Shown: piece after piece, positions 1-7,636 of the stretch
Layout of the letters: each line of letters starts with the position of its first letter
How positions within the stretch are numbered: the first letter of the stretch is position 1
Made by a program: the position numbers and the translations under genes
Assembly (NCBI RefSeq): GCF_040361195.1
Contig: NZ_APNE01000002.1
DNA length: 64,000 nucleotides
Origin: Salinisphaera hydrothermalis
GTDB lineage: Bacteria > Pseudomonadota > Gammaproteobacteria > Nevskiales > Salinisphaeraceae
Reading direction: 5' to 3' (one strand)
Notes under the pieces: generated by a model
Told to the model about the DNA's origin: nothing
The model's database searches: none
Seen by the model: the letters and a program-made list of their open reading frames with translations, nothing else

Positions 1-216
1 AGTCCGAAGATCCTCCGCTTTGCTCCGTAGAGATTATGCAGTATTAGCCTGAGTTTCCCCAGGTTATCCTCCACAAAAGGGCAGATTTCTACGCATTACT
101 CACCCGTCCGCCGCTCGCCAGCCACCAAGCAAGCTTGGTGCTGCTGCCGCTCGACTTGCATGTGTTAGGCCTGCCGCCAGCGTTCAATCTGAGCCAGGAT
201 CAAACTCTCCAGTTTA
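1..216 (-). rRNA. rrs: 16S ribosomal RNA, 5' end (partial)
   Basis: The reverse strand carries the conserved start of bacterial 16S rRNA: the 27F primer region AGAGTTTGATCCTGGCTCAG is complementary to 190-209, followed by the ACGCTGGCGGCAGGCCTAAC block and the variable V1 stem. The gene runs off the left edge, so only about the first 215 bases are present. The 5' end near 215-216 is placed by alignment from memory to Escherichia coli. The sequence is gammaproteobacterial in type; the genus cannot be fixed from this fragment. Confidence 0.97.
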
Positions 217-343
217 AATTACTTCTAACTGGTGCACGATTGATCCAATCGTGCGAGTCATCCTAAGCTTTATGCTTTGGATGCTCTATTGGGATTGGCT
301 TACTTGCCACCCCACAGGAGCACCCACACAAGTCACTTACAAG

Positions 344-355
344 TTGTTAAAGATC
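344..355 (-). promoter_or_regulatory. boxA antitermination element of the rRNA operon
   Basis: The minus strand reads GATCTTTAACAA, close to the Escherichia coli rrn leader boxA core (GCTCTTTAACAA). It sits between promoter P2 and 16S, the expected place for NusB/NusE loading. Confidence 0.8.
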
Positions 356-416
356 TGCAATCTGCGTCGGCTAAACTGTGCTTAACCGAAGCCTTTGAAG
401 CGTTGCGAGAGCGCGT

Positions 417-444
417 ATTCTACGCTGACTCAACACCTTGTCAA
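417..444 (-). promoter_or_regulatory. rRNA promoter P2
   Basis: The minus strand has TTGACA (439-444), a 16-nt spacer and TAGAAT (417-422), followed by a GC-rich discriminator typical of stringently controlled rRNA promoters. AT-rich DNA with two TTCGAA motifs (452-467) lies just upstream and could act as an UP element. Confidence 0.8.
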
Positions 445-678
445 CCTCTTTTTCGAATTATTTCGAATCCGACGTTGACCGGCTTTCGTCCCGCCCCAAG
501 GCGGCCCTCCAGTCTGCAACAAGAAACCGAATAAAACAAGCGTCGTATTCAACTTTCTTGCCGCCTGAATGATCCGACCAATACCTCAAGCATCACCGGA
601 AAATTCAGCCCCGAAAAACTGCGAAACCCTTGCCGCCTCGGCGGTTTTTCGGGCCTCGCTGCCTTGCGAGAGATGCGC

Positions 679-706
679 ATTCTAGACCTTCGTCGATAGG
701 TGTCAA
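679..706 (-). promoter_or_regulatory. rRNA promoter P1
   Basis: The minus strand has TTGACA (701-706), a 16-nt spacer and TAGAAT (679-684), followed by GCGC. An A-tract (complement of 711-716) precedes the -35 box like an UP element. Core, spacer and downstream CTCTCGCAA match P2 almost exactly. Confidence 0.8.
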
Positions 707-938
707 CGGTTTTTTTGAAGAAAAACTCGCAGCCCTTGTCATTACTGGGCTTTCGCAGTCTACGACCTGCGGACCGTGCACTCGGATAGCGCGAGTATCC
801 GGCTACAACCGTAGTCATGCCATTCACCGCCCGGCGGTCGCCATCACCTGCACCGCCTGCGCAGCTTATCCCTAACCGATTATTGCGAAAGGTTTTTCAT
901 CTCCATAAACTGAACGTTTGTACACCACCCATTCTGTC

Positions 939-1571
939 TTGGCGAACTTCACGACACACATCGGCGTAGCGGCCTCGGTGGGCGCAGCGTTTGCAGCCTC
1001 TGGCCTCTCCGCGGGTGTCTGGTCACTAAGCCAGACGCCAGCGCTTGTCGTTCTGGTCGCACTCGGCGGCATCATGCCGGACATCGACGCGGATAAATCG
1101 CACTCGACCCGTCTGATTTTTACTGTGCTAGCCATTACGGCCGCCCTGGCCGCCCTCGCCCTGGCACGACCCATACTCTCTGCTCTGGGCGCAACATGCC
1201 TGGCATTGGCGCTTTATGTAGGGATTCACGACGTCGTAGCCGTCGTGTTCCGTGCACTTACGAGACATCGCGCCAGTTGGCATTCGCTGCTTGCTGTTGC
1301 GGCCGTCACATTCTCGACCGTCGCCATCAGCTTCCGCTGTTTCGCCCAACCCGCTCGCTTGGCCTGGAGCGATGGACTCGCCGTCGCGCTCGGCATGCTA
1401 ATCCATCTGCTACTCGATGAATGCTTCAGCATCGACCTCGAAGGCGCCAGGCTGAAACGTTCCTTCGGTACGGCGCTCAAACTCTTCGACTACCGCCGCC
1501 CTGTCGCGACGGCCTTGATGGCGGGGGCCACACTATTGGTCATGCCATGGATGCCGCGCTGGCCGTTCTGA
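939..1571 (+). CDS. DUF457 / YdjM-type inner-membrane protein
   Basis: This predicted membrane protein (about 210 residues) belongs to the DUF457 family, often called metal-dependent hydrolase; its true activity is unproven. The family start (ANFTTHIG) and the GGIMPDIDADKSHS motif, with clustered Asp and His that could bind metal, are clear. Further His residues occur in HRASWHS and near the C-terminus (LIHLLLDE). Hydrophobic stretches suggest four to five membrane spans. I chose the TTG at 939 because it gives the family N-terminus; a TTG at 918 would add seven residues. Neither has a good Shine-Dalgarno site. It diverges from the rRNA operon and stands alone. Confidence 0.75.
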   Translation: MANFTTHIGVAASVGAAFAASGLSAGVWSLSQTPALVVLVALGGIMPDIDADKSHSTRLIFTVLAITAALAALALARPILSALGATCLALALYVGIHDVVAVVFRALTRHRASWHSLLAVAAVTFSTVAISFRCFAQPARLAWSDGLAVALGMLIHLLLDECFSIDLEGARLKRSFGTALKLFDYRRPVATALMAGATLLVMPWMPRWPF

Positions 1572-1610
1572 GTGATCGGTCACCGTCCTCGCGTGCTCGG
1601 GCCTGCTCAT

Positions 1611-2381
1611 TTATTTCCCGCCCGCCATTTCCACGAACGTGCCTGTGGCATAGGAGGCTTCGTCCGACAACAACCATACGATCGCATTGGCGACTTCCTC
1701 GGGTTGACCGCCGCGCCGCATAGGCAAGCCAGTCTTGATTCGATCCACACGGCCCGGCTCGCCACCACTGGCATGCATCTCAGTGTAGATAAACGCCGGG
1801 CGTACGGCGTTCACCCGAATACCTTCGCCGGCCACTTCCTGAGCTAGCCCGATCGTCATGGTGTCGATCGCGCCCTTGGATGCCGCATAGTCGACATACT
1901 CGCCCGCCGCGCCAAGACGCGATGCTGCCGACGACACATTGACGATGGCCCCGCCGCTCCCGCCATAGCGGGTGGACATGCGACGGATCGCTTCGCGGGC
2001 ACAAAGAAACGATCCGATCACGTTGGTCGCCAGAATACGCTGCAGCCTCTCGGCATCCGTCCCATCGACCCGCGCCTGCGCCTCCAGAACACCCGCATTA
2101 TTGACGAGAGCCGTCAGTCGTCCGAACGCTAAGTCAACGCCTTCGAATATCCGGCGCACATCCGCTTCGTCGGACACATCTCCCTGAATGGCGACAGCCT
2201 GGGCGCCGGCGCGACGTACCGCATCGACAACGCCCCACGCTGCCGCCTCGTCACGGCGATAGTTGACCGCCACGCGATAGCCCGCGGCGGCGGCCCGGCG
2301 AGCCGTCGCCGCCCCGATGCCGCGACTGGCCCCGGTAATGAGTACCACCGGAGCGCTCATATCATGCGGGGCGGCCGTCAT
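1611..2381 (-). CDS. SDR-family oxidoreductase
   Basis: This is a short-chain dehydrogenase/reductase of about 256 residues. It has the Rossmann cofactor motif GASRGIG near the N-terminus, NNAG after the fourth strand, the catalytic Ser in NVSSAAS and the YAASK catalytic Tyr/Lys pair, and ends in the usual G-T-F-V-E-M-A-G-G-K tail. Substrate is not readable from sequence; relatives are annotated as glucose or sugar dehydrogenases. An Arg after the first strand (NYRRD) suggests NADP(H) preference, which is inference. The start at 2381 overlaps the stop of the DUF2501 gene as ATGA, so the two are probably translationally coupled. A longer in-frame extension upstream would run through the DUF2501 gene and is rejected. 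Confidence 0.88.
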   Translation of the reverse strand: MTAAPHDMSAPVVLITGASRGIGAATARRAAAAGYRVAVNYRRDEAAAWGVVDAVRRAGAQAVAIQGDVSDEADVRRIFEGVDLAFGRLTALVNNAGVLEAQARVDGTDAERLQRILATNVIGSFLCAREAIRRMSTRYGGSGGAIVNVSSAASRLGAAGEYVDYAASKGAIDTMTIGLAQEVAGEGIRVNAVRPAFIYTEMHASGGEPGRVDRIKTGLPMRRGGQPEEVANAIVWLLSDEASYATGTFVEMAGGK

Positions 2382-2845
2382 TGCCCGAGAAACGAAGAAA
2401 GGGCCCGGTGGGCAATCGCACCACACACGCGGCTGCCGATTCGATCCTCCAGGCCCGTCAGATTGAACCGATTGCCCTGCCCGCTCTCGAGCACACCCGA
2501 AAGGCCCTGCTGAAAGCCGGCGCTCTTTTCCGCCGAGGTCCGCCCGCCGATTTTGCTCAGAAGACTGTTCTTCACTTGTTGCGTGGCGCTCTGTGCGTAG
2601 CCGTGCTTTTCGCAATAGCCAAGCACTCCCGCCACGTTCTGTGGGCTTGCCAAGTTGAACGACCCGCTGCCGAGCTCGCGCAGCAGCGTCGCCGAACCGA
2701 CGGCGTTCTGATTCTGTGTCATGCCCGAGCTATTCATCAGGCTCGAAGCACTCTGTTTCAGGTGATCAAAAGCGTTGGCCGAGGCCAGACCCGGCAAGAT
2801 AGGCGCGACGGCAAGCAATGCGATCCCGAGATATCGACGCGTCAT
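2378..2845 (-). CDS. DUF2501 family secreted protein (YjjA-like)
   Basis: This is a small exported protein of about 155 residues, similar in layout to Escherichia coli YjjA (DUF2501). The function of the family is unknown. An N-terminal signal peptide (basic MTRR, a hydrophobic core and a cleavage site after LASANA) is visible. The family core includes AGVLGYCEKHG and VKNSLLSKIGG, and two cysteines could form a disulfide. The ATG at 2845 is fixed by a strong AAAGGAG site six bases upstream; an earlier in-frame ATG at 2887 would add 14 residues and hide the signal peptide. It is the first gene of a two-gene unit with the SDR. Confidence 0.8.
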   Translation of the reverse strand: MTRRYLGIALLAVAPILPGLASANAFDHLKQSASSLMNSSGMTQNQNAVGSATLLRELGSGSFNLASPQNVAGVLGYCEKHGYAQSATQQVKNSLLSKIGGRTSAEKSAGFQQGLSGVLESGQGNRFNLTGLEDRIGSRVCGAIAHRALSSFLGQ

Positions 2846-3055
2846 ATGCTGCTCCTTTGAACGCGGCACGTAGGACCGATGCACCAAGGATTATCCGATC
2901 GTGCACCGGTGACTTGCGCCAACCCTACGTGACCGATTGAGCACCAAGCGAACGGCCTTGCTCACCACATCTCGTCGCTCTTTGCATCCGAGTGCGCCTC
3001 GCCGGCCCGGACGGTGTCATATTCGCCCGATTCGTCGCGCTGAAATGCGCGGCCA

Positions 3056-3691
3056 TCACACTGAAGAGGAGTTCTGCCCGGCGCCGGATGCCACCAACAC
3101 ACCGGCGACGACCAGGACCACAGCCGATGTGCGGTTGAGATATCGCACGGCACGAGTCGACGCGAACAGGCGCCGCGCTCTGGCGCACAGCACGATATAA
3201 ATCAACGCGCCTACGGCCAGAGTGAACGCGACCACAACTGCCGTGCCCAGAAAACGTGCGGCCGTCATGGCTTGCATATCGACGAAGTTGGGAAGGAGGC
3301 CGAGATAGAACAGGATGACCTTCGGGTTGGATGCCGACGTCAGAAAACCGGCGAGCAGGTCTCGGCCGGGCGAACGTCTGACACGCCCGACCTCGCCCAT
3401 CGGCGTAGCCGGGCTGCGCCAAGCGCGAATCCCGAGCGCTATCAAATAGACCCCGCCGATCAACCGGACGGCAAGAAACAGCGTATGGAAATCGCGTGCG
3501 ATAAAGGCCAAACCCGCCAGCGCCGCGCTGAGATAGAGAATGTCGGCCGTCATCAGACCGATCGTTAACGCGAGCCCTGCCATGGCGCCGCCCTGGAGCG
3601 AACGGGATATCAGCGCAAATACACCGGGCCCCGGCGTCATCACGAATACGAAAGTCGCGAATGCCAGCAGCAGGATGCCGTGCAAACTCAT
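3056..3691 (-). CDS. LysE/RhtB family amino-acid exporter
   Basis: This 211-residue protein is a LysE-type translocator, a small inner-membrane exporter of amino acids such as lysine, threonine or homoserine lactone. The N-terminal signature FVMTPGPGVFALISRSLQGG is characteristic, and about six hydrophobic segments follow. The ASNPKVILFYLGLLPNFV block in the middle is a second family mark. The precise substrate cannot be told. It is a single gene; no LysG-type regulator is adjacent. A longer frame on the same strand but in another phase (2925-3761) is composition-driven and not a gene. Confidence 0.88.
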   Translation of the reverse strand: MSLHGILLLAFATFVFVMTPGPGVFALISRSLQGGAMAGLALTIGLMTADILYLSAALAGLAFIARDFHTLFLAVRLIGGVYLIALGIRAWRSPATPMGEVGRVRRSPGRDLLAGFLTSASNPKVILFYLGLLPNFVDMQAMTAARFLGTAVVVAFTLAVGALIYIVLCARARRLFASTRAVRYLNRTSAVVLVVAGVLVASGAGQNSSSV

Positions 3692-4017
3692 ACCGGACCG
3701 CCCGAACCAGATGTTCTCGGATCATCCACGATGGTGCAGGCGCCCGGCAACCCACAATCAATCCGGGGCGACCCTATTTCCGCCGCCGCCAACTGATCGA
3801 CTGACAAGCGCGGGGTAGCAAGGCGCTGCGCCGGTAGCGATAATTCATTCGCTGATGACCGCCGGCGGCTGGAAGCGGCACGACGCGAACGCGCGCGGCG
3901 ACCGCACTGACGCCGGTCACGGTCTTGCGTACAGCGGTGGCAGATAGCCGAGGCGTTGATCAGGCGCAGGAGAGGACTGGACCAAGCGAACTTATCTTCT
4001 ACAATGAACGTTTTTCA
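3692..4017. other. Intergenic region upstream of tRNA-Arg
   Basis: I see no protein gene between the LysE exporter and the tRNA. The only readable element is the tRNA promoter at its right end. Confidence 0.6.
3978..4005 (+). promoter_or_regulatory. Promoter of tRNA-Arg
   Basis: A good -10 (TACAAT, 4000-4005) lies 13 bases before the tRNA, with a weak -35 (TGGACC, 3978-3983) 16 bases upstream. Position and -10 quality support it; the -35 is poor. Confidence 0.55.
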
Positions 4018-4094
4018 GCGCCCGTAGCTCAGCTGGATAGAGCATCGGCCTTCGAAGCCGAGTGTCGCAGGTTCGAATCCTGCCGGGCGCGCCA
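4018..4094 (+). tRNA. tRNA-Arg (anticodon TCG)
   Basis: This is a 77-base tRNA with CCA encoded. The acceptor arms GCGCCCG and CGGGCGC pair perfectly, followed by discriminator G and CCA. The D-arm AGCTCAGCTGGATAGAGC, the anticodon stem TCGGC/GCCGA with loop CTTCGAA and the T-arm GCAGGTTCGAATCCTGC are all canonical. The anticodon TCG decodes CGA and CGG arginine codons. Confidence 0.96.
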
Positions 4095-4147
4095 TATTCG
4101 AGAAACCCCGCTATACAAGCGAGTGTTTTCAAGACCGAACAATGCCC

Positions 4148-4163
4148 ATTCGAACCTGCGACA
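4148..4163 (-). repeat. 16-bp inverted copy of the tRNA-Arg T-arm
   Basis: The 16 bases here are the exact reverse complement of 4063-4078, the T-arm of tRNA-Arg. The copy lies 54 bases past the tRNA end. It may be a remnant of an integration event or of a second tRNA on the other strand; no integrase is in the window. Confidence 0.6.
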
Positions 4164-4699
4164 GATAACAAGCCAGGTTCGACGGATGCGCAAAAGCGCA
4201 TCCGAACCGGGCCGCGAAGCGGCACGGGCTTGGCCCCCGATCCTCGCGATATCTTGCGCCATACGCACGCGATACCCAGTCCGTGCCGCACGTTTGCCGG
4301 TAGCCCGCGAAAACCGGAACCCGCCTTTACGGCGTAACGGGGCCGCCCGGTCTGGCGAGGTTGTCGCGCAGCGTGCCGGCCCGACGACGCCCGAGCTCAA
4401 TTTCCGACGGCCCGGGCCGCCGACAGGGTTACTCACGGCCCTATTTTACTGTCCACTGAACTACGCTGAATGCCGTGTTCCAGACTCGACCCAGCGCTGT
4501 CCAAACCGGCCCGATCCTGTGCATCGACGTCACAAGGCACGGCGCGATATTGCCAGCATGCGCGCCATCGACTCGGACATGACAGCATGGCGACGCGCTG
4601 GGCCTGCGGCATCGCCCTCGCCCGATTGAGGTTCGAGCCCGGCCCCGACTGCTCGCGCATCACGAGCGGTCGCTGCTACGTATCGGATTTGTATCAAAT

Positions 4700-4766
4700 T
4701 ATGTCAGGCACGGTATTGCACAAATCTTGCGACAAATTCGCGCTCTGCCGATAACCCCCTGACATA
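4700..4766. promoter_or_regulatory. 9-bp inverted repeat ahead of the RND efflux operon
   Basis: TATGTCAGG (4700-4708) and CCTGACATA (4758-4766) form a perfect inverted repeat separated by 49 bases, just before the first gene of the efflux operon. This fits two half-sites of a looping or dimeric regulator, but no regulator gene adjoins. Confidence 0.4.
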
Positions 4767-4790
4767 TCCGGGCGCTGTAATATCCGCACC

Positions 4791-6338
4791 ATGACTGTTC
4801 TTCCACGCGGCCCGCGTCGTCGCACTCCACGTCCCGGCGGCCTGCGTACCGGCTGTCGCTGTGCTCGCATGCCCGCGCTCGGCGTGGTTATGCTCGCGCT
4901 GACCGGCTGTATGCTTGCACCGAACGTGAAGGCGCCGAAATCCGTCACACCCACGCATTACCGGGGCGCGGATTCGAGTAACGCATCAGTATGGCCATCC
5001 CCCACCTGGTGGCAGAATTTCAGCTCGCCGGAGCTCGACACCCTCGTCCACGAGGCACGCCGAAACAACTACGACATCGCGGCCGCAGCCGCCCGGATCG
5101 CCCAGGCCGATGCTCAGATCCGCGTCTCGGGCGCGGCGCTGTTCCCGACCCTCAGCGCCCAGGGTTCGGCGACCCACAGCTATCGCGGTGCGGGCTCGAA
5201 TTCGAAGTCCTACAACATTCCCAACGGTCAGGGCGGTTCGATCAACGTGGGGTCGTCGGGTGCAACGACGAGCAACGACTATCAGGCCGAACTGAGCGCC
5301 AGCTACGAGCTGGATTTCTGGGGCAAGAACCGCAGCGCGTTGGCCTCGGCCAAGCAGTCGGCGCTGGCGAATCGATACGATGCGGCCACGGTCGCGCTGA
5401 CCGTCGAATCGAACGTGGCAACGACCTACTTCACGATCGTGATGCTCAAGGAGCGTCTGCATATCGCGCAGCAGAATCTCGGTATCGCGCGTGATCTACT
5501 CAAGGCGTTACAAGCACAGCTGCAGGTCGGCATCGGCACCGCGCTCGACGTGGCCCAGCAAAAGACCCAGGTCGCGACACAGCTGGCTGCCATCCCGCCG
5601 ATCCGCGAGCAGCTGCAGCAGAACATCAACGCGCTGGCCGTACTGCTGGGCGTGGCCCCGGCGGATCTGGACCTCAAGATTACCGATCCGTCCAAAATCG
5701 CCGTGCCTTCGATCAAGGCGGGCCTGCCCTCGACGCTACTCACCCGCCGACCCGACATTGCCCAGGCACGGGCCCAGCTCGCCGCGGCGCGCTATGACGT
5801 ATCCAACGCCAAAGCGGCCTTGTTTCCGACGTTCGACCTCACCGCCCAGGGCGGATGGCAGAACGCCGCGTTACACAGCCTGTTCAATCCGCTCAACGAA
5901 TTCTATTCGCTGGCTGGCAACATCACCCAGCCGCTGTTCGAGGGTGGCCAGCTGCGGGGCCAGCTCGCGGTGAGCCGCGGACGATACGACGAGCTGCTGG
6001 CGAATTATCAGGGCGATGTGCTCAGTGCCTTCGAGGATGTCGACAACGCCCTGACCGCCATCCGCCAGACCACGGAGCAGGAAAAACGCCAACAGCAGGC
6101 GGTGAAGCTGGCGCAGCGCGCCCTCGATATCTCGCGCGCCCGGCTCAAGCAAGGCATCACTGATGTCACGACGGTACTCAACACCGAGCAGACGCTATTC
6201 AACGCCCGGGATTCGCTGGCCCAGGCACGCGAAGCCCGACTGAAGGCGGCCGTCAGCCTGTATCAAGCCCTCGGCGGGGGCTGGGACGAAACCCAGGCGC
6301 GCCAGTCGAAAGGCTACACCGACATGCCGAGCCTTTGA
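4791..6338 (+). CDS. RND efflux outer-membrane channel lipoprotein (NodT/OprM family)
   Basis: This 515-residue protein is the outer-membrane TolC-like channel of a tripartite efflux pump. A lipobox (LALTGC) marks a lipoprotein signal after an unusually long basic N-terminus; a second ATG at 4869 (MPALGVVMLALTGC) would give a more normal signal peptide, so the true start may be there. The body shows the duplicated outer membrane efflux domain: SYELDFWGKNRSAL in the first half, the LLTRRPDIAQARAQL and NITQPLFEGGQLRGQL blocks in the second, ending in LYQALGGGW. It is first in an operon with the adaptor and two pumps, so the whole drug-export machine is encoded together. Confidence 0.92.
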   Translation: MTVLPRGPRRRTPRPGGLRTGCRCARMPALGVVMLALTGCMLAPNVKAPKSVTPTHYRGADSSNASVWPSPTWWQNFSSPELDTLVHEARRNNYDIAAAAARIAQADAQIRVSGAALFPTLSAQGSATHSYRGAGSNSKSYNIPNGQGGSINVGSSGATTSNDYQAELSASYELDFWGKNRSALASAKQSALANRYDAATVALTVESNVATTYFTIVMLKERLHIAQQNLGIARDLLKALQAQLQVGIGTALDVAQQKTQVATQLAAIPPIREQLQQNINALAVLLGVAPADLDLKITDPSKIAVPSIKAGLPSTLLTRRPDIAQARAQLAAARYDVSNAKAALFPTFDLTAQGGWQNAALHSLFNPLNEFYSLAGNITQPLFEGGQLRGQLAVSRGRYDELLANYQGDVLSAFEDVDNALTAIRQTTEQEKRQQQAVKLAQRALDISRARLKQGITDVTTVLNTEQTLFNARDSLAQAREARLKAAVSLYQALGGGWDETQARQSKGYTDMPSL

Positions 6339-6370
6339 GCGCACGCGGCTGGCGCGAGGAATGATGGACG

Positions 6371-7636
6371 ATGACTAGACGACGTATTCTCACCGGCCTG
6401 ATCCTGCTGGCCGCGTTCGCAGCACTGATCTGGTTCGCCATGTCGGCGCACCATCGCAAGTCGGGACGACGGGCCGGCGCGGGCGAACATGCGGTCCCCG
6501 TGCTCACCGCCGAGGCGGTCACACGCGATATGCCGGTGATTCTCGACGGCGTGGGCACGGTCCAGGCCTATCAGACGGTGACCGTCCAGCCGCAGGTCGG
6601 CGGCAAGCTCCTGAGCCTGAATTTCAAGGAAGGTCAGAAGGTGAAGAAAGGCGACGTGCTCGCCAAGATCGATCCGACCACCTACAAGGCCGATCTCGAA
6701 CAGGCCAAGGCAACACTGGCCAAGGACCGCGCCGCGCTCGCCAACGCCCGGCTCGATCTAAAACGCTACGCCAAGCTGGCGACCACCAATTACGTTTCCA
6801 AACAGCAGGCCGACCAGGCCCGTGCGACCGTACGCCAGGACGAGGCCCAGGTGGATTCCGACAAGGCGGCGGTGGATAGCGCGCAGGCGACACTGGGCTA
6901 TACCTCGGTGGTCGCGCCGATCACCGGACGCACCGGCATTCGCCAGGTCGACGAAGGCAATATCGTCAGCGCCAGCAGCACCGATATCGTGGTGCTCACA
7001 CAGCTGCAACCCATTGCCGTGGTATTCACCCTGCCCTCGGAAGACGTCGCGCGTATCCGTGCGGCCGACGCCAAGGGGCCGCTGACGGTTCGTGTCGTCG
7101 GCCCGGACGGCAACAAGGTGCTGGATACCGGCCATCTGGAAGTCATCAACAACCAGGTCGACACCACCACCGGCACGATCAAGCTCAAGGCAGTCCTGCC
7201 GAACGCGAACGAACAACTCTGGCCCGGCCAGTTCGTCAACGTACGTCTTCAGGTGGGCACGCTGTCCAACGCGACAGTGGTGCCGGTAGCCGCCGTGCAA
7301 CAAGGGCCGAACGGGGCGTTCGTCTACGGTATCGATCACGGCAAGGCCACCATGCGTGCGATCACCGTGGCGCAGCAGAATGAAACCGAGGCCGTGATCG
7401 CCAAAGGCGTCAAACCGGGCGAAACGGTCATCACGGCCGGTTTCGGCCAGCTGTCCGACGGCGCCAAGGTCAAGGTCGACCAGTCAAACGCGCAATCGGC
7501 GCCGGCGGACAGCGCCAAGGCCTCGCAGTCGGTCGGGCACGCGGGCGAATCCGACGGCAATGCCGCGAGTACACCCGATGGCACCCATAACGGCACCGAC
7601 GGTGCCGGGCAGTCGAAGCAGCCGGCCCAGCCGTAA
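6371..7636 (+). CDS. mdtA: RND efflux periplasmic adaptor (MdtA-like)
   Basis: This 421-residue membrane fusion protein links the inner-membrane RND pumps to the outer channel. An N-terminal membrane anchor (LTGLILLAAFAALIWF) is followed by the barrel-sandwich half-motif GTVQAYQTVTVQPQVGGKL, an alpha-helical hairpin rich in Ala and Gln, the second lipoyl half SVVAPITGRTGIRQVDEG and a beta-barrel domain. The C-terminus is a long Ala/Ser/Gly-rich tail, likely disordered. GAGGA lies about nine bases before the ATG. Its stop overlaps the start of the next gene (TAATG), so translation is coupled. The order adaptor-pump-pump is that of MdtABC. Confidence 0.92.
   Translation: MTRRRILTGLILLAAFAALIWFAMSAHHRKSGRRAGAGEHAVPVLTAEAVTRDMPVILDGVGTVQAYQTVTVQPQVGGKLLSLNFKEGQKVKKGDVLAKIDPTTYKADLEQAKATLAKDRAALANARLDLKRYAKLATTNYVSKQQADQARATVRQDEAQVDSDKAAVDSAQATLGYTSVVAPITGRTGIRQVDEGNIVSASSTDIVVLTQLQPIAVVFTLPSEDVARIRAADAKGPLTVRVVGPDGNKVLDTGHLEVINNQVDTTTGTIKLKAVLPNANEQLWPGQFVNVRLQVGTLSNATVVPVAAVQQGPNGAFVYGIDHGKATMRAITVAQQNETEAVIAKGVKPGETVITAGFGQLSDGAKVKVDQSNAQSAPADSAKASQSVGHAGESDGNAASTPDGTHNGTDGAGQSKQPAQP

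Larger units (their letters stand above)
217..671 (-). other. rRNA operon leader, no protein gene
   Basis: This is the transcribed leader between the rRNA promoters and 16S. A perfect 9-bp hairpin (234-242 with 246-254, 3-nt loop) lies about 20 bases ahead of mature 16S and may be a processing signal. A BoxA-like antitermination element follows upstream. Open frames here lack any protein-like pattern. Confidence 0.75.
4095..4790. other. Gene-free stretch between tRNA-Arg and efflux operon
   Basis: About 700 bases hold no convincing gene: open frames here are low-complexity and mostly antisense to the tRNA. A 16-base inverted copy of the tRNA T-arm lies at 4148-4163. The last 100 bases are AT-richer and carry a 9-bp inverted repeat that is probably regulatory. 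Confidence 0.6.

Noticed and set aside
1611..2615. A 334-codon version of the SDR gene starting at 2615
   Set aside because: The first 78 codons run inside the DUF2501 gene in another frame and lack similarity; the ATGA overlap at 2378-2381 gives a natural start.
3957..3970. TTGATCAGG half-site before tRNA-Arg
   Set aside because: Only one half-site matches; the other half is CGCAG, so no FNR-type control of the tRNA is claimed.
3925..4436. Open frames across the tRNA-Arg gene on both strands
   Set aside because: They translate the tRNA itself; the antisense product with RARQDSNLRH is a well-known spurious translation of tRNA.
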